Positions 1 through 9,374 of a stretch of 64,000 bases of DNA are shown in pieces. A program made the translations under genes and the position numbers. The stretch comes from Oscillospiraceae bacterium. Lineage in GTDB: Bacteria > Bacillota > Clostridia > Oscillospirales > Acutalibacteraceae. The stretch covers positions 1-64,000 of the forward strand of contig SVOC01000016.1 of NCBI GenBank assembly GCA_015066625.1, in the 5' to 3' direction. A model generated the notes under the pieces. That model ran no database searches. It was not told where the DNA came from and saw only the letters and a list, made by a program, of their open reading frames with translations. Numbering within the stretch: position 1 is the first letter of the stretch; every line of letters starts with the position of its first letter.

Positions 1-147
1 TCAAATCATACGATTTACTTTTTATGAAACTCAAATCATACGATTTGCTCTATTTCTTGCAGTTCAAATCATACGATTTGCTCTATTTTTCGCAGTTCAA
101 ATCATACGATTTGTTGTTTCTCACGGCTCAAATCATACGATTTGCTT
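1..147. repeat. Tandem array of five palindromic 17-mers (TCAAATCATACGATTTG), about 30-33 bp period, probably continuing past the left edge
   Basis: TCAAATCATACGATTT starts at 1, 31, 64, 97 and 128; the core CAAATC-ATAC-GATTTG is an inverted repeat with 6-bp arms; intervening sequence is T-rich and similar between units. Confidence 0.9.
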
Positions 148-176
148 TTTGTTTGCGACTAAAAGGAAAATAAAAA

Positions 177-248
177 AAGGCTTTTTACCATTGCTTTCAT
201 TCTCCCTCCATAGATGGTGAAAGAACGGATGCAACAGCAAAAAGCCTT
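177..248. repeat. Nested inverted-repeat element (possible structured RNA or long-loop terminator)
   Basis: AAGGCTTTTT (177-186) and AAAAAGCCTT (239-248) are perfect inverted arms; inner TTGC/GCAA, CTTTCA/TGAAAG and CCAT/ATGG pairs. Confidence 0.5.
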
Positions 249-268
249 ATATATCAACGATTTTAAGC

Positions 269-313
269 AAAAAAAGGGATGAACAACTTTGTATCAAAAG
301 CGTCCATCCCTTA
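269..313 (-). terminator. Rho-independent terminator downstream of tRNA-Leu(CAG)
   Basis: GGGATG...CATCCC stem followed on the minus strand by a T-run (AAAAAAGGGATG on plus). Confidence 0.6.
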
Positions 314-400
314 TGGTGCGGATAACAGGACTTGAACCTGCACGAACTTGCGCCCATTAGAACCTGAATCTAACGCGTCTGCCAATTCCGCCATATCCGC
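314..400 (-). tRNA. tRNA-Leu (anticodon CAG), CCA encoded
   Basis: Minus strand GCGGATATGGCGGAATTGGCAGACGCGTTAGATTCAGGTTCTAATGGGCGC...GTGCAGGTTCAAGTCCTGTTATCCGCACCA; 7-bp acceptor stem, long variable arm, loop TTCAGGT. Confidence 0.95.
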
Positions 401-465
401 ATATATCTCCCCTTATTTTTACACGGCGGGGATGCCGTGGCGGAGCACACAGCTTATTCCGCTTA

Positions 466-494
466 CAAAAAGAGGATTCCTTGCGGAATCCTCT
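466..494 (-). terminator. Rho-independent terminator downstream of tRNA-Leu(GAG)
   Basis: AGAGGATTCC-TTGC-GGAATCCTCT hairpin with a minus-strand T-run. Confidence 0.75.
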
Positions 495-495
495 C

Positions 496-579
496 TGGTG
501 CGAGAGACGGGACTTGAACCCGTACGGGATTACCACACGCCCCTCAAACGTGCGCGTCTGCCGATTCCGCCACTCTCGC
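496..579 (-). tRNA. tRNA-Leu (anticodon GAG), CCA encoded
   Basis: Minus strand GCGAGAGTGGCGGAATCGGCAGACGCGCACGTTTGAGGGGCGTG...TACGGGTTCAAGTCCCGTCTCTCGCACCA; loop TTGAGGG. Confidence 0.95.
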
Positions 580-694
580 ATATCTTGTTCGCTCGGAACG
601 TTGCCTATTATAGCAAACCACACGGCAGTTGTCAATACTTTTTTTGAAATTTTTTTAAATATTTTCACGGATTTTTTATTATTGCTTTTTGGAA

Positions 695-2287
695 TTATTT
701 TGCAGGGTTCCGGGTCGTATTCACGGCGATTTCTCTGAACACGGGTGCACAGCTCACGGCACCCTCTCCCCCGTCTTCAATCAGTATCGCAACCGCATAC
801 TTCGGCTCATCCGCAGGGAACCAACCTGCAAACCAGGCATTATAGATTTCCTCGCCGTTTTTCGTTTTGCCCGTCTGTGCAGTGGCGGTCTTGCCCGCCG
901 CCGTCACATATTCATTCTGAGCCCGCCTTCCGCTTCCCTGCGTAACAACGGTTTTCAGATATCCGCATAAAGCATCAGCTGTGCGGGTCGATATTATCTG
1001 TATACGCTCGCCGTAATCCTTCTTACGGGTAAAGTTTCCTTCGATATCAACCTCGCCCTCCGCAAGGTAAGGCTTGCAACAAACTCCTCCCCTTGCGATT
1101 GCCGCAAATGCGGCACAGAGCTGAACGGGAGTTGCCGTCAGGCTGCCCTGACCGAAAGAAAGATTTGCAACCGCCGCCTTTGAATCAAGCTCATCTGCAG
1201 CAGGAAGCACACCCGAATCGGATTTAATTCCCTCTGCAAGAATAATCTCTTTTCCAAAACCGAACTTCTCTGCGGTTGCGGTAATTTCGCCGCCGCCTGT
1301 TTCGTTGGCAAGGGCAATGAAATATGTGTTGCAGGAATCCGCGATTGCACCCTGCATATCAAGAAGACCGTGGCCCTCTTTTTTATGACAGTTAAAGGTG
1401 ACACCGTTGAGAGTGACGCTGCCCGTACATCGGTATTCAAAATTCTCAATACCCTTTTCAAGCGCCGATGCGGCAACAACGGGCTTGAACACCGAGCCTA
1501 CACTGAAAGGCAAAAGGGCACGGTTGATGAGGGGCGAATTTTCGTCATTGAGGCTTGCGGCAATATTACTGCGGTCAAAAACAGGTCTGGATACGCAGGC
1601 ACGGATACCGCCGCTTTCAATATCAATCACAACCGCCGCACCCCTTACACATCCCGAAGCATCAAGGGCATCCTCGGTTATTTTCTGTATATCCCTGTCT
1701 ATCGTAAGCACAACACCGTTTTTCGGTATTCCGTTGCCTTCAACACGGATTTCGCCGCCCATAAGCGCCCTGCCCCGTGCATTGCTCTCAAACCGCACCG
1801 CAACACGGGAAATGTGCTCACTGAGCAGGCTGTTATAGCCTTTTTCAATTCCGCTTACCCCGTTGCCTTCGCCGTCGGAATAACCGATAATGTGGCAGGC
1901 AAGGGAATCGGAATACCTCTCGGGAACGGATATTTCTTTTATATCGCTATTTTCTGTGATATGAGAATCTATCTGAACCGCAACGCATTTGCCCCGGGAC
2001 ATACGCTCTGTCACGGAGTCAAAAACATCGGGTAACACCTTGCCTTTAAGCTGACCCAGTGCATAGCCCGAAGGCTTTGCGGCGGCGTATAGACTCGTGC
2101 CGCTGTTTGTGAGGGGCTGCATATTGCAGTCATAAACCGTGCCTTTGAGCGTTGCAAGGTCAACGGTCATTGAAGAATACGAATTTGCCGCCTGCTCAGG
2201 CTCTGAAACCAGCTTCATCATACGGAAACCCGTAACCGAAAACATTATTATAAGTGCAAGCATCACAGCCGCGGCACGTTTTTTCAT
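695..2287 (-). CDS. Penicillin-binding protein (transpeptidase, FtsI/PbpA-like)
   Basis: N-terminal TM; SVFK (SxxK), SCN (SxN) and KTATAQTG (KTG-like) motifs in the expected order. Confidence 0.88.
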   Translation of the reverse strand: MKKRAAAVMLALIIMFSVTGFRMMKLVSEPEQAANSYSSMTVDLATLKGTVYDCNMQPLTNSGTSLYAAAKPSGYALGQLKGKVLPDVFDSVTERMSRGKCVAVQIDSHITENSDIKEISVPERYSDSLACHIIGYSDGEGNGVSGIEKGYNSLLSEHISRVAVRFESNARGRALMGGEIRVEGNGIPKNGVVLTIDRDIQKITEDALDASGCVRGAAVVIDIESGGIRACVSRPVFDRSNIAASLNDENSPLINRALLPFSVGSVFKPVVAASALEKGIENFEYRCTGSVTLNGVTFNCHKKEGHGLLDMQGAIADSCNTYFIALANETGGGEITATAEKFGFGKEIILAEGIKSDSGVLPAADELDSKAAVANLSFGQGSLTATPVQLCAAFAAIARGGVCCKPYLAEGEVDIEGNFTRKKDYGERIQIISTRTADALCGYLKTVVTQGSGRRAQNEYVTAAGKTATAQTGKTKNGEEIYNAWFAGWFPADEPKYAVAILIEDGGEGAVSCAPVFREIAVNTTRNPAK

Positions 2288-2330
2288 AAAAAATCACTCC
2301 CCGTGGTATCTTGCCACGGAGAGTGTAATG

Positions 2331-3425
2331 TTAAACATTGAATCTGAAAAGAACTACGTCGCCGTCTTTCATAACGTATTCCTTGCCCTCACTGCGGACA
2401 AGTCCCTTTTCTTTTGCGGCGGCGATTGAACCAAGCTCTATAAGGTCTTCGTATGCAATAACCTCGGCTCTGATAAAGCCGCGCTCAAAGTCGCTGTGAA
2501 TCTTGCCTGCCGCCTGAGGAGCCTTTGTGCCCTTGGTGATTGTCCAGGCCCTTACTTCGGGCTGACCTGCGGTAAGATATGAAATAAGACCCAGAAGCGC
2601 ATAGCTCTTTTTAACAAGAAGATCAAGACCGCCCGACTCAACACCAAGCTCCTCAAGGAACATTTCTTTTTCGTCCTTTTCGAGAGAAGCAATCTGTGCT
2701 TCAAGCTCGGCGCAGATGGGAAGCACCTCACTGCCCTCTGCTTCGGCAATGGTGCATACCTTCTTGTAATGTGCATTATTATCAAGACCGCCGGCAAAAT
2801 CGCTTTCGCTCATATTGCAGGCATAGATAACGGGCTTTGCGGTAAGAAGTGCAATTTCGGAAAGCCAGGCTTTTTCGTTTTCATCGCATTCAAGATTTCT
2901 TGCGGGAACATTATCTTCGAGGCTCTGCTGAAGTCTTTTAAGGAATTCAAGCTCCGATGCAAGGGTTTTATCGCCTTTAAGCGCCTTGGTAACACGGTCA
3001 ATCCTGCGTTCTACCATTTCGATATCGGAAAGAATAAGCTCAAGGTTGATGGTTTCGATATCTCTTTCGGGATTGATTGTTGCATCAACGTGAACGATAT
3101 CGTCATCCTCAAAGCAGCGCACAACGTGAATAACCGCATCAACCTCACGGATGTGGGAAAGGAATTTGTTGCCCAGACCCTCGCCCTTCGAAGCGCCTCT
3201 TACAAGACCTGCAATATCAACAAACTCAATGAATGCGGGAGTTATTTTGACGGGATTGTAAAGCTCTGCAAGCTTATCAAGCCTCTCATCGGGAACATTC
3301 ACAACGCCTACATTGGGCTCGATTGTGCAGAATGCGTAGTTTGCAGACTGTGCACCTGCATTTGTGATTGCATTGAAAAGCGTGCTCTTGCCTACATTGG
3401 GAAGACCGACTATACCCAGTTTCAT
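2331..3425 (-). CDS. ychF: Redox-regulated ATPase / GTP-binding protein YchF
   Basis: [42 protein letters not shown]-terminal TGS-like end [12 protein letters not shown]. Confidence 0.96.
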   Translation of the reverse strand: MKLGIVGLPNVGKSTLFNAITNAGAQSANYAFCTIEPNVGVVNVPDERLDKLAELYNPVKITPAFIEFVDIAGLVRGASKGEGLGNKFLSHIREVDAVIHVVRCFEDDDIVHVDATINPERDIETINLELILSDIEMVERRIDRVTKALKGDKTLASELEFLKRLQQSLEDNVPARNLECDENEKAWLSEIALLTAKPVIYACNMSESDFAGGLDNNAHYKKVCTIAEAEGSEVLPICAELEAQIASLEKDEKEMFLEELGVESGGLDLLVKKSYALLGLISYLTAGQPEVRAWTITKGTKAPQAAGKIHSDFERGFIRAEVIAYEDLIELGSIAAAKEKGLVRSEGKEYVMKDGDVVLFRFNV

Positions 3426-3709
3426 ATATCTTCATTCTCCTTCGGGGTTTATTCATTCAATTTGCGATTATACCACATAATCGGTATTTTCACAAGAGAT
3501 TAAACAAAAATATTTGCGGCAACAGGCTCAGTCAAATAAAAATGCGGCTCAAAAATCCGGATTTTATTTCGCCAATTCAGAAAAGAATCTTAGCGTAAAA
3601 TAAAGAAATTGCCGTAAGACATAAACAACGAGCAAATTTTTAATGGATTAATTGAATAGTATGTGATATAATCAAACCGTAAAGTCAATAATTCAAACGG
3701 AGTGAGGTT

Positions 3710-6163
3710 ATGAAAAAGAAAAGTATTATCAAATGTTCCGTTACCACCGTATTTCTGGGTCTTCTCATTTATGCGGCATATTCTCTCTGGTACATATTTT
3801 ACGGCAAGGACAGCAGTTGGGATGTGCATTTATACACCGTGCTTTCAGGCTCGGCACTGGGCTGGTTTTTTGCCGTATTCATTCAGTCCCTGCTTAAGAA
3901 ATCGAATTGGGTCGCGGGGCTTATTGCCTTTATTGCAGGCAACGGACTTTTTCAGGGTCTTATATGGGGCTTCAACGAAAAACTGAATTACACGGGCAAC
4001 GACAGAGAAATTGTTGTTGCAATGACATTCACCGTTGTTTTTACGCTTTCGGCAGTTTTGCTTCTTGCCGCTTTTATTCTGAATGCCAAAAAAGGCTGCA
4101 AAGCACTGAATATAATTTTTGCGGTGATTTATTTTGCCGTTTCCTGCGGAGGTATATATGTGTTCAATCGAGATAATATTGATGCTCTTGAATACAAAAA
4201 GAACATCCGCTTTGACAGCATAACCGCCGATGAGATGAATGTTACCGACGGTGAAAAGGCTCTTTGTGCGGATTGGCTTGACAATAGTCTTTCTTACAGC
4301 AGCGAAAAGCTCCCCTTTACATTCAGCATTGACGGCGAAAAATTCAATCCCGACGAATGGGAAATAAGTGCGGCGGAAGCTCCCGAATTCGGTGCGGTTT
4401 ACAGAGGCGGTCAGACGGAATACCGCATATGGTCAAATGCGGAAAAAGGGCTTGAAGTAAAGGTTGAATCAACAGCTTTTGCAGACAACGCAACCTGCCA
4501 GTGGACCGTTTACATCAAAAATACAGGCAATGCAAATTCAGGCGTTATCAGCGATTTTTATGCTCTCGATTCCTCATTCTCAACGGGCGATGCAACTCTT
4601 TACTGCTCAAAGGGCAGTGACACTGCAGCAGGAGATTTCTCTCTTATGGAAAAATCACTTACATCCTCGCCCAAAAAGTTCTCCGCAATCGACGGCAAGC
4701 CCACGGAAGCATACCTGCCCTATTTCAATATAGCAGGCGAAAATTCGGGAATAATTCTGGGCATCGGCTGGACAGGTCAGTGGGCGGCAACCCTTGCAGA
4801 AACAGAGGGCACAACGGATATTACAGTAAAGCAGGAGCATTTTGAAGCATATCTTCTCCCCGGGGAAGAGGTTCGTTCTCCCCTTGTTTCGCTGAGCTTT
4901 TACGATAACTCCAATCCCCTTAAAGGCTTCAACCTTTTCAGAAGCTGGATTACAGACTGCGTTTATCCCGAAAACGTGACAAAGAATGTTTATACCGTTA
5001 TGGAGGTTGCAGGCCCAACATCCACAAGAACCTCCGATGAAATAATAGAAATTCTTGACGGTCTTGATAATTCCGTTTACGAAAAAACCGATGCTTTCTG
5101 GATGGATGCAGGCTGGTATAAATATAACGAAGGCTGGCATGACGGCGTAGGCAACTGGACCGTTGACACATCACGATATGATAACGGTATTTCCGAGCTT
5201 TCGGGCTATGCGGCGAATAAGGGTCTGGGTCACGTTCTCTGGTACGAACCCGAGAGAGTTTTCCCCGGCACACAGTTCCATGATATCGGCTCGCAGCACG
5301 AGCAATGGCTGATTTACGGCGACGGCGATAACATTATGTGGAACCTTGCAAACGAAGAAGCCTTCAAATATTACTGCGAATATCTGCTCAATTCACTCAA
5401 AGAAAACGGCGTTACCGTTTACCGTCAGGATTTCAACTTTGCACCCCTTGAATACTGGCAGAATGCAGACAAGGAGTTCTACGGCGGAAGAACGGGTATC
5501 TGCGAAAACCATTATGTGACCAATCTTTACAGATATCTTGATTACCTTTGCGAAAACATTGACGGACTCATAATCGACAACTGTGCATCGGGCGGCAAAA
5601 GGCTCGACCTTGAAATGACATACCGCAGCATTCCCTTCTGGCGAAGCGACTACAACTGCGCTGCTCATTACAATCTTTTTGAAGCAACTCAGTCACACAC
5701 CTACGGGCTTTCATTCTGGCTTCCCATATCGGGCTCCGCACTGTTCATGCAGAATGAATACTCCGCAAGGTCGGCGATAATGCCCCTTATGCTTATGGAT
5801 TTCTTCTCTCACACAAACCCCGATTTCAGCTTCCATACGGAGCAGAGAGAGCTTATGACGGGCAATTATTATCCCCTTGATTTCGGCAGCTTTGACAAGG
5901 ATAAAATGCTTTCGATGCAGTATTCTGCAGATGACGGTCTTTCGGGCACGGTGCTTATCTATAAGCGTGCCGAAGTTACAGAATCCCAATACACCGTCAC
6001 ACTCAACGGTCTTGTATCTTCGCAGACCTACAACGTTTACGATATTGACGCACCCGATAAGGTATACACCCTGACGGGCGAAAAGCTTATGAGCGACGGA
6101 CTGAACATCCCCCTTCCCGACGGTGAGAAGGCAATCATACTGATGTATAATACTCAGAATTAA
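3710..6163 (+). CDS. Alpha-galactosidase (GH36) with N-terminal multi-pass membrane domain
   Basis: TDAFWMDAGWY, WYEPERVFPGT, LIIDNCASGGKRLDLEM motifs; about five hydrophobic segments in the first ~150 aa. Confidence 0.88.
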   Translation: MKKKSIIKCSVTTVFLGLLIYAAYSLWYIFYGKDSSWDVHLYTVLSGSALGWFFAVFIQSLLKKSNWVAGLIAFIAGNGLFQGLIWGFNEKLNYTGNDREIVVAMTFTVVFTLSAVLLLAAFILNAKKGCKALNIIFAVIYFAVSCGGIYVFNRDNIDALEYKKNIRFDSITADEMNVTDGEKALCADWLDNSLSYSSEKLPFTFSIDGEKFNPDEWEISAAEAPEFGAVYRGGQTEYRIWSNAEKGLEVKVESTAFADNATCQWTVYIKNTGNANSGVISDFYALDSSFSTGDATLYCSKGSDTAAGDFSLMEKSLTSSPKKFSAIDGKPTEAYLPYFNIAGENSGIILGIGWTGQWAATLAETEGTTDITVKQEHFEAYLLPGEEVRSPLVSLSFYDNSNPLKGFNLFRSWITDCVYPENVTKNVYTVMEVAGPTSTRTSDEIIEILDGLDNSVYEKTDAFWMDAGWYKYNEGWHDGVGNWTVDTSRYDNGISELSGYAANKGLGHVLWYEPERVFPGTQFHDIGSQHEQWLIYGDGDNIMWNLANEEAFKYYCEYLLNSLKENGVTVYRQDFNFAPLEYWQNADKEFYGGRTGICENHYVTNLYRYLDYLCENIDGLIIDNCASGGKRLDLEMTYRSIPFWRSDYNCAAHYNLFEATQSHTYGLSFWLPISGSALFMQNEYSARSAIMPLMLMDFFSHTNPDFSFHTEQRELMTGNYYPLDFGSFDKDKMLSMQYSADDGLSGTVLIYKRAEVTESQYTVTLNGLVSSQTYNVYDIDAPDKVYTLTGEKLMSDGLNIPLPDGEKAIILMYNTQN

Positions 6164-6169
6164 CTTTAC

Positions 6170-6206
6170 AGCGGCAGAGAGATTTTTTCTCTCTGCTGTT
6201 TTTTAT
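6170..6206 (+). terminator. Rho-independent terminator
   Basis: AGCGGCAGAGAGA-TTTTT-TCTCTCTGCTGT followed by TTTTTT. Confidence 0.8.
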
Positions 6207-6262
6207 TGCAAATTTGTATATATATGGTATAATGTACATATAATTGAGCTTTTGAGGAGGCT

Positions 6263-8761
6263 TTGTTTATGAAAAAAGGCAAAAATTTATTCAAGCGTAC
6301 CCTTTCGGTTATCCTCGCTGTGATTCTGATTATCCCCTCGGGAATCAGTGCATTTGCCGCTTCAGACCTTATTTCGGAAGAAACTGCGGCAAAATCCGTT
6401 GAGCTTGCAGAAAGAATTGAAGCGGAAGGAATTGTTCTGCTAAAAAATGAGGATAACGTTCTGCCTCTTGAAACAAAAAAGGTGAATGTTTTCGGTGCCG
6501 CCTCCTGTGCAATCGCATTTGCAGGTGCCGCAGGCTCGGGTGCCGTACGCTCCTCGGATGCGATAGACTTCTATGATGCATTGACAAATGCAGGCATCGA
6601 ATATAACAAAGACCTTTACAACACCTATGCAATGTATACCGGCACAAGGTTCGATTTAGGCATAATAAGTTATGTCATAACCGTTCTCAAGCAGTTTTTC
6701 GGCGGCGGTCAGTCCGAAATGCCCGTTGGCAGAATCAGCGATTCTCTTATGAAAAAAGCCGTCGATTATTCTCAGACCGCAATTATCGTTATCGGCAGAG
6801 TAGGCACGGAAATGAAGGATCTGAGCATTGAAGCCCTTAACCTTACAGACGACGAAAAAGATATGGTTGACAGAGTATGCTCGGAATTTTCCGATGTCAT
6901 TGTTGTATTCAACATTTCAAACATAACAGACATGTCCTGGCTTGAAGACTATGACAGCATCAAAGCCGCCATGATTATGTGGCTCCCCGGTGAGGTCGGC
7001 ACAAACAGCGTGGGCAAGGTGCTCACAGGCGAGGTCAACCCTTCAGGAAAGCTTGCAGATACAATTTCGTATGATATCGAAGACCATCCCGCCTCGCAGA
7101 ATTTCGGCAACTATATGTATAAAGGCGTTATCGGTATCCCCAAATACTTTGTCAATTACAGCGAAGGCATTTATGTGGGCTACAGATACTTTGAAACCTT
7201 TGCACCCGAAAAGGTGCAGTATCCCTTCGGCTTCGGTCTTTCATACACGGATTTCGAATGGGATGTAACAGATTACACCGCAACCGATGATGAAATCACC
7301 GTAACGGTTGATGTCACAAACACGGGTGATGTTGCAGGCAAGGAAGTTGTTCAGCTTTATTTTTCCGCACCTTACTATGAAGGCGGAATTGAAAAAAGCG
7401 CAACAGAGCTTGCAGCCTACGGCAAAACCAAGCTTCTTGCACCGGGCGACAGCGACACACTTGAATTATCATTTGCCGTCAGGGATATGGCATCCTACGA
7501 CTCGGAAACAGAGGAAGCCTGGGTGCTTGATAAGGGCGAATATAAAATCAAGGTTGCTCACGATATAAAAACGGTTGAAGAAGCTTTCACATACACGGTT
7601 AATGAAACCGTTGTTTACAAAACCGACGATAACTCGGGCAACGAAATAAACAATCTCTTTGAGCAGGCTGAAGGCTCTCTTACATATCTTTCACGCAATG
7701 ACCCCGAAGGCACCTACCCTGCTCCCCCGTCGGATTACAAAGCACCCGACACCGTTAAAAACAGTGACCGCAGACCCGACCCCGTCACAGAAGGCGAGGC
7801 ACCTAAAACTGGTGTTAAACATAAAGACGGCGTTATCACTCTCAGCGATGTTGCCAAAGATGAAAGCCTCTGGGACGCATTCCTTGACCAGCTCACAGTC
7901 AGTGAAATGATTACCCTCATCACCGACTGCGGCTACGAAACCGCAGGCATCAAAAGGCTTGGCATCCCCGCAACATCGGATAACGACGGTCCCTCCTGCA
8001 TCAAAGGCTCGGGCGGTCTGCTCTATTCGGATTGCGGTCTTGCCTTCCCCGTTGCAACGGCACTCGCCTGCACCTGGAATGATGAGCTTGCGGAAGAATT
8101 CGGCGAAATCATCGGTGAAGAAGGCAATCAGCTTGGCACTCACGTATGGTATGCACCCGGCTGTAACATCCACCGCAGCCCCCGGGGCGGAAGAAACAAC
8201 GAATATTATTCCGAAGACCCCCTGCTTTCGGGCAGAATGTCTGCCGCCGTTACCCGCGGTGTGCAGTCCAAGGGGATTGTTGTGACGGTGAAGCACTTTG
8301 CCGCCAATGAGCAGGAAACCAACAGACAGTCCAACGGTCTTTACACCTGGCTCAATGAGCAGTCACTGAGAGAAATTTATCTTGAACCCTTTGAGATTTC
8401 CGTTAAGGAAGGCAAGGCAAAGGGCATTATGTCCGCATACAACAGAATCGGCAGTGAATGGTGCGGCGGAAGCAAGGCACTCATCACCGACCTTCTTCGA
8501 AACGAATGGGGCTTTGACGGCTTTGTTATCACCGATGCAAGCATCGACCTTACGGGCGAAGGCTACCTTGACCCCGTGCTTGCGGTTTACGCACGCAACA
8601 GCGGTATTCTTACAATGCTTTACGTTATTTCTGCGCCCCAGACAATTCTCTCACTCAGGCTTGCCTACGCAAAAGACCCCATCGGCATGGGCCACGCAAT
8701 GCGTCTTTGTGTTTATGACATTTGCAGAATGAAGATGGAAACCAAGGCTTTTACGGAATAA
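6263..8761 (+). CDS. Secreted GH3 beta-glucosidase-like protein, permuted domain order
   Basis: Signal peptide; GH3 C-domain motif EAEGIVLLKNEDNVLPL near the N-terminus; FnIII-like region; catalytic-barrel motifs (KHFAANEQETNRQ, GFVITDAS) near the C-terminus. Confidence 0.88.
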   Translation: MFMKKGKNLFKRTLSVILAVILIIPSGISAFAASDLISEETAAKSVELAERIEAEGIVLLKNEDNVLPLETKKVNVFGAASCAIAFAGAAGSGAVRSSDAIDFYDALTNAGIEYNKDLYNTYAMYTGTRFDLGIISYVITVLKQFFGGGQSEMPVGRISDSLMKKAVDYSQTAIIVIGRVGTEMKDLSIEALNLTDDEKDMVDRVCSEFSDVIVVFNISNITDMSWLEDYDSIKAAMIMWLPGEVGTNSVGKVLTGEVNPSGKLADTISYDIEDHPASQNFGNYMYKGVIGIPKYFVNYSEGIYVGYRYFETFAPEKVQYPFGFGLSYTDFEWDVTDYTATDDEITVTVDVTNTGDVAGKEVVQLYFSAPYYEGGIEKSATELAAYGKTKLLAPGDSDTLELSFAVRDMASYDSETEEAWVLDKGEYKIKVAHDIKTVEEAFTYTVNETVVYKTDDNSGNEINNLFEQAEGSLTYLSRNDPEGTYPAPPSDYKAPDTVKNSDRRPDPVTEGEAPKTGVKHKDGVITLSDVAKDESLWDAFLDQLTVSEMITLITDCGYETAGIKRLGIPATSDNDGPSCIKGSGGLLYSDCGLAFPVATALACTWNDELAEEFGEIIGEEGNQLGTHVWYAPGCNIHRSPRGGRNNEYYSEDPLLSGRMSAAVTRGVQSKGIVVTVKHFAANEQETNRQSNGLYTWLNEQSLREIYLEPFEISVKEGKAKGIMSAYNRIGSEWCGGSKALITDLLRNEWGFDGFVITDASIDLTGEGYLDPVLAVYARNSGILTMLYVISAPQTILSLRLAYAKDPIGMGHAMRLCVYDICRMKMETKAFTE

Positions 8762-8829
8762 AAAGCAGTGCCTCTTAAATTTTCTGTGTCCCACCAATCT
8801 TTCTGCATTTACATTTAACTCTGTGAGGA

Positions 8830-8857
8830 TTGTTTTTTTAAAAAACCGTGTTATAAT
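8830..8857 (+). promoter_or_regulatory. Sigma-A-type promoter for deaminase/TIR-like operon
   Basis: TTGTTT - 16 bp - TATAAT upstream of ATG at 8886 or 8898. Confidence 0.6.
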
Positions 8858-8885
8858 AAATTCAAACGAAAAATAATACCTAATT

Positions 8886-9362
8886 GTGGTGGTTTTGATG
8901 AACAAATTTATGAAATCAGCTATCGAGCAGGCACGTGTCGGCATTAAAAACGGCGAGGGCGGTCCGTTCGGAAGCGTTATCGTTAAAAACAACGAAATAG
9001 TCGGTATGGGGCATAATCAGGTGCTTGCCAATTCCGACGCTACCTGCCACGGCGAAATGCAGGCAATACGCGATGCAAGCAAGAACCTTGCAACCCACGA
9101 TCTTTCGGGCTGTGAACTTTACACCACAGGCGAGCCCTGCCCCATGTGTCTTGCCGCTTGCTTATGGGCGAATATTGAAAAAATCTATTTTGGCTGTACC
9201 CTGAAGGATAACGAAAGCATCGGCTTCCGCGACAAACTCTTTTTCGATATGCTCGGCGGAAAAGAAGGAATTTCTCCCGATTATCTCGTTTGTATCGAAC
9301 GCGAGGAGTGTAAAAAACTTTTTGAGGAATATGCAAGCGACAAAACTGCAGAGAATTATTAA
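8886..9362 (+). CDS. CDA-fold nucleoside/guanine deaminase
   Basis: Zinc motifs ATCHGEMQAIRDA and TTGEPCPMCLAACLWANI; GuaD-like length. Confidence 0.88.
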   Translation: MVVLMNKFMKSAIEQARVGIKNGEGGPFGSVIVKNNEIVGMGHNQVLANSDATCHGEMQAIRDASKNLATHDLSGCELYTTGEPCPMCLAACLWANIEKIYFGCTLKDNESIGFRDKLFFDMLGGKEGISPDYLVCIEREECKKLFEEYASDKTAENY

Positions 9363-9374
9363 GGAGGGCACAAA

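Noticed and set aside
1-147. CRISPR-like array
   Set aside because: Repeats are only ~17 bp, spacers are 13-16 bp and similar to each other, and no cas genes are present in the window.
357-668. ORFs on both strands over 348-738
   Set aside because: They run through two clear tRNA-Leu genes and terminators.
1370-2035. 221-aa plus-strand ORF opposite the PBP gene (also 1398-1838)
   Set aside because: Fully antisense to a well-supported CDS with no family motif or RBS.
2769-3503. 244-aa plus-strand ORF opposite ychF
   Set aside because: Antisense shadow ORF; ychF motifs are unambiguous on the other strand.
7691-8296. 201-aa minus-strand ORF inside GH3
   Set aside because: Antisense to conserved GH3 motifs; no independent coding signal.
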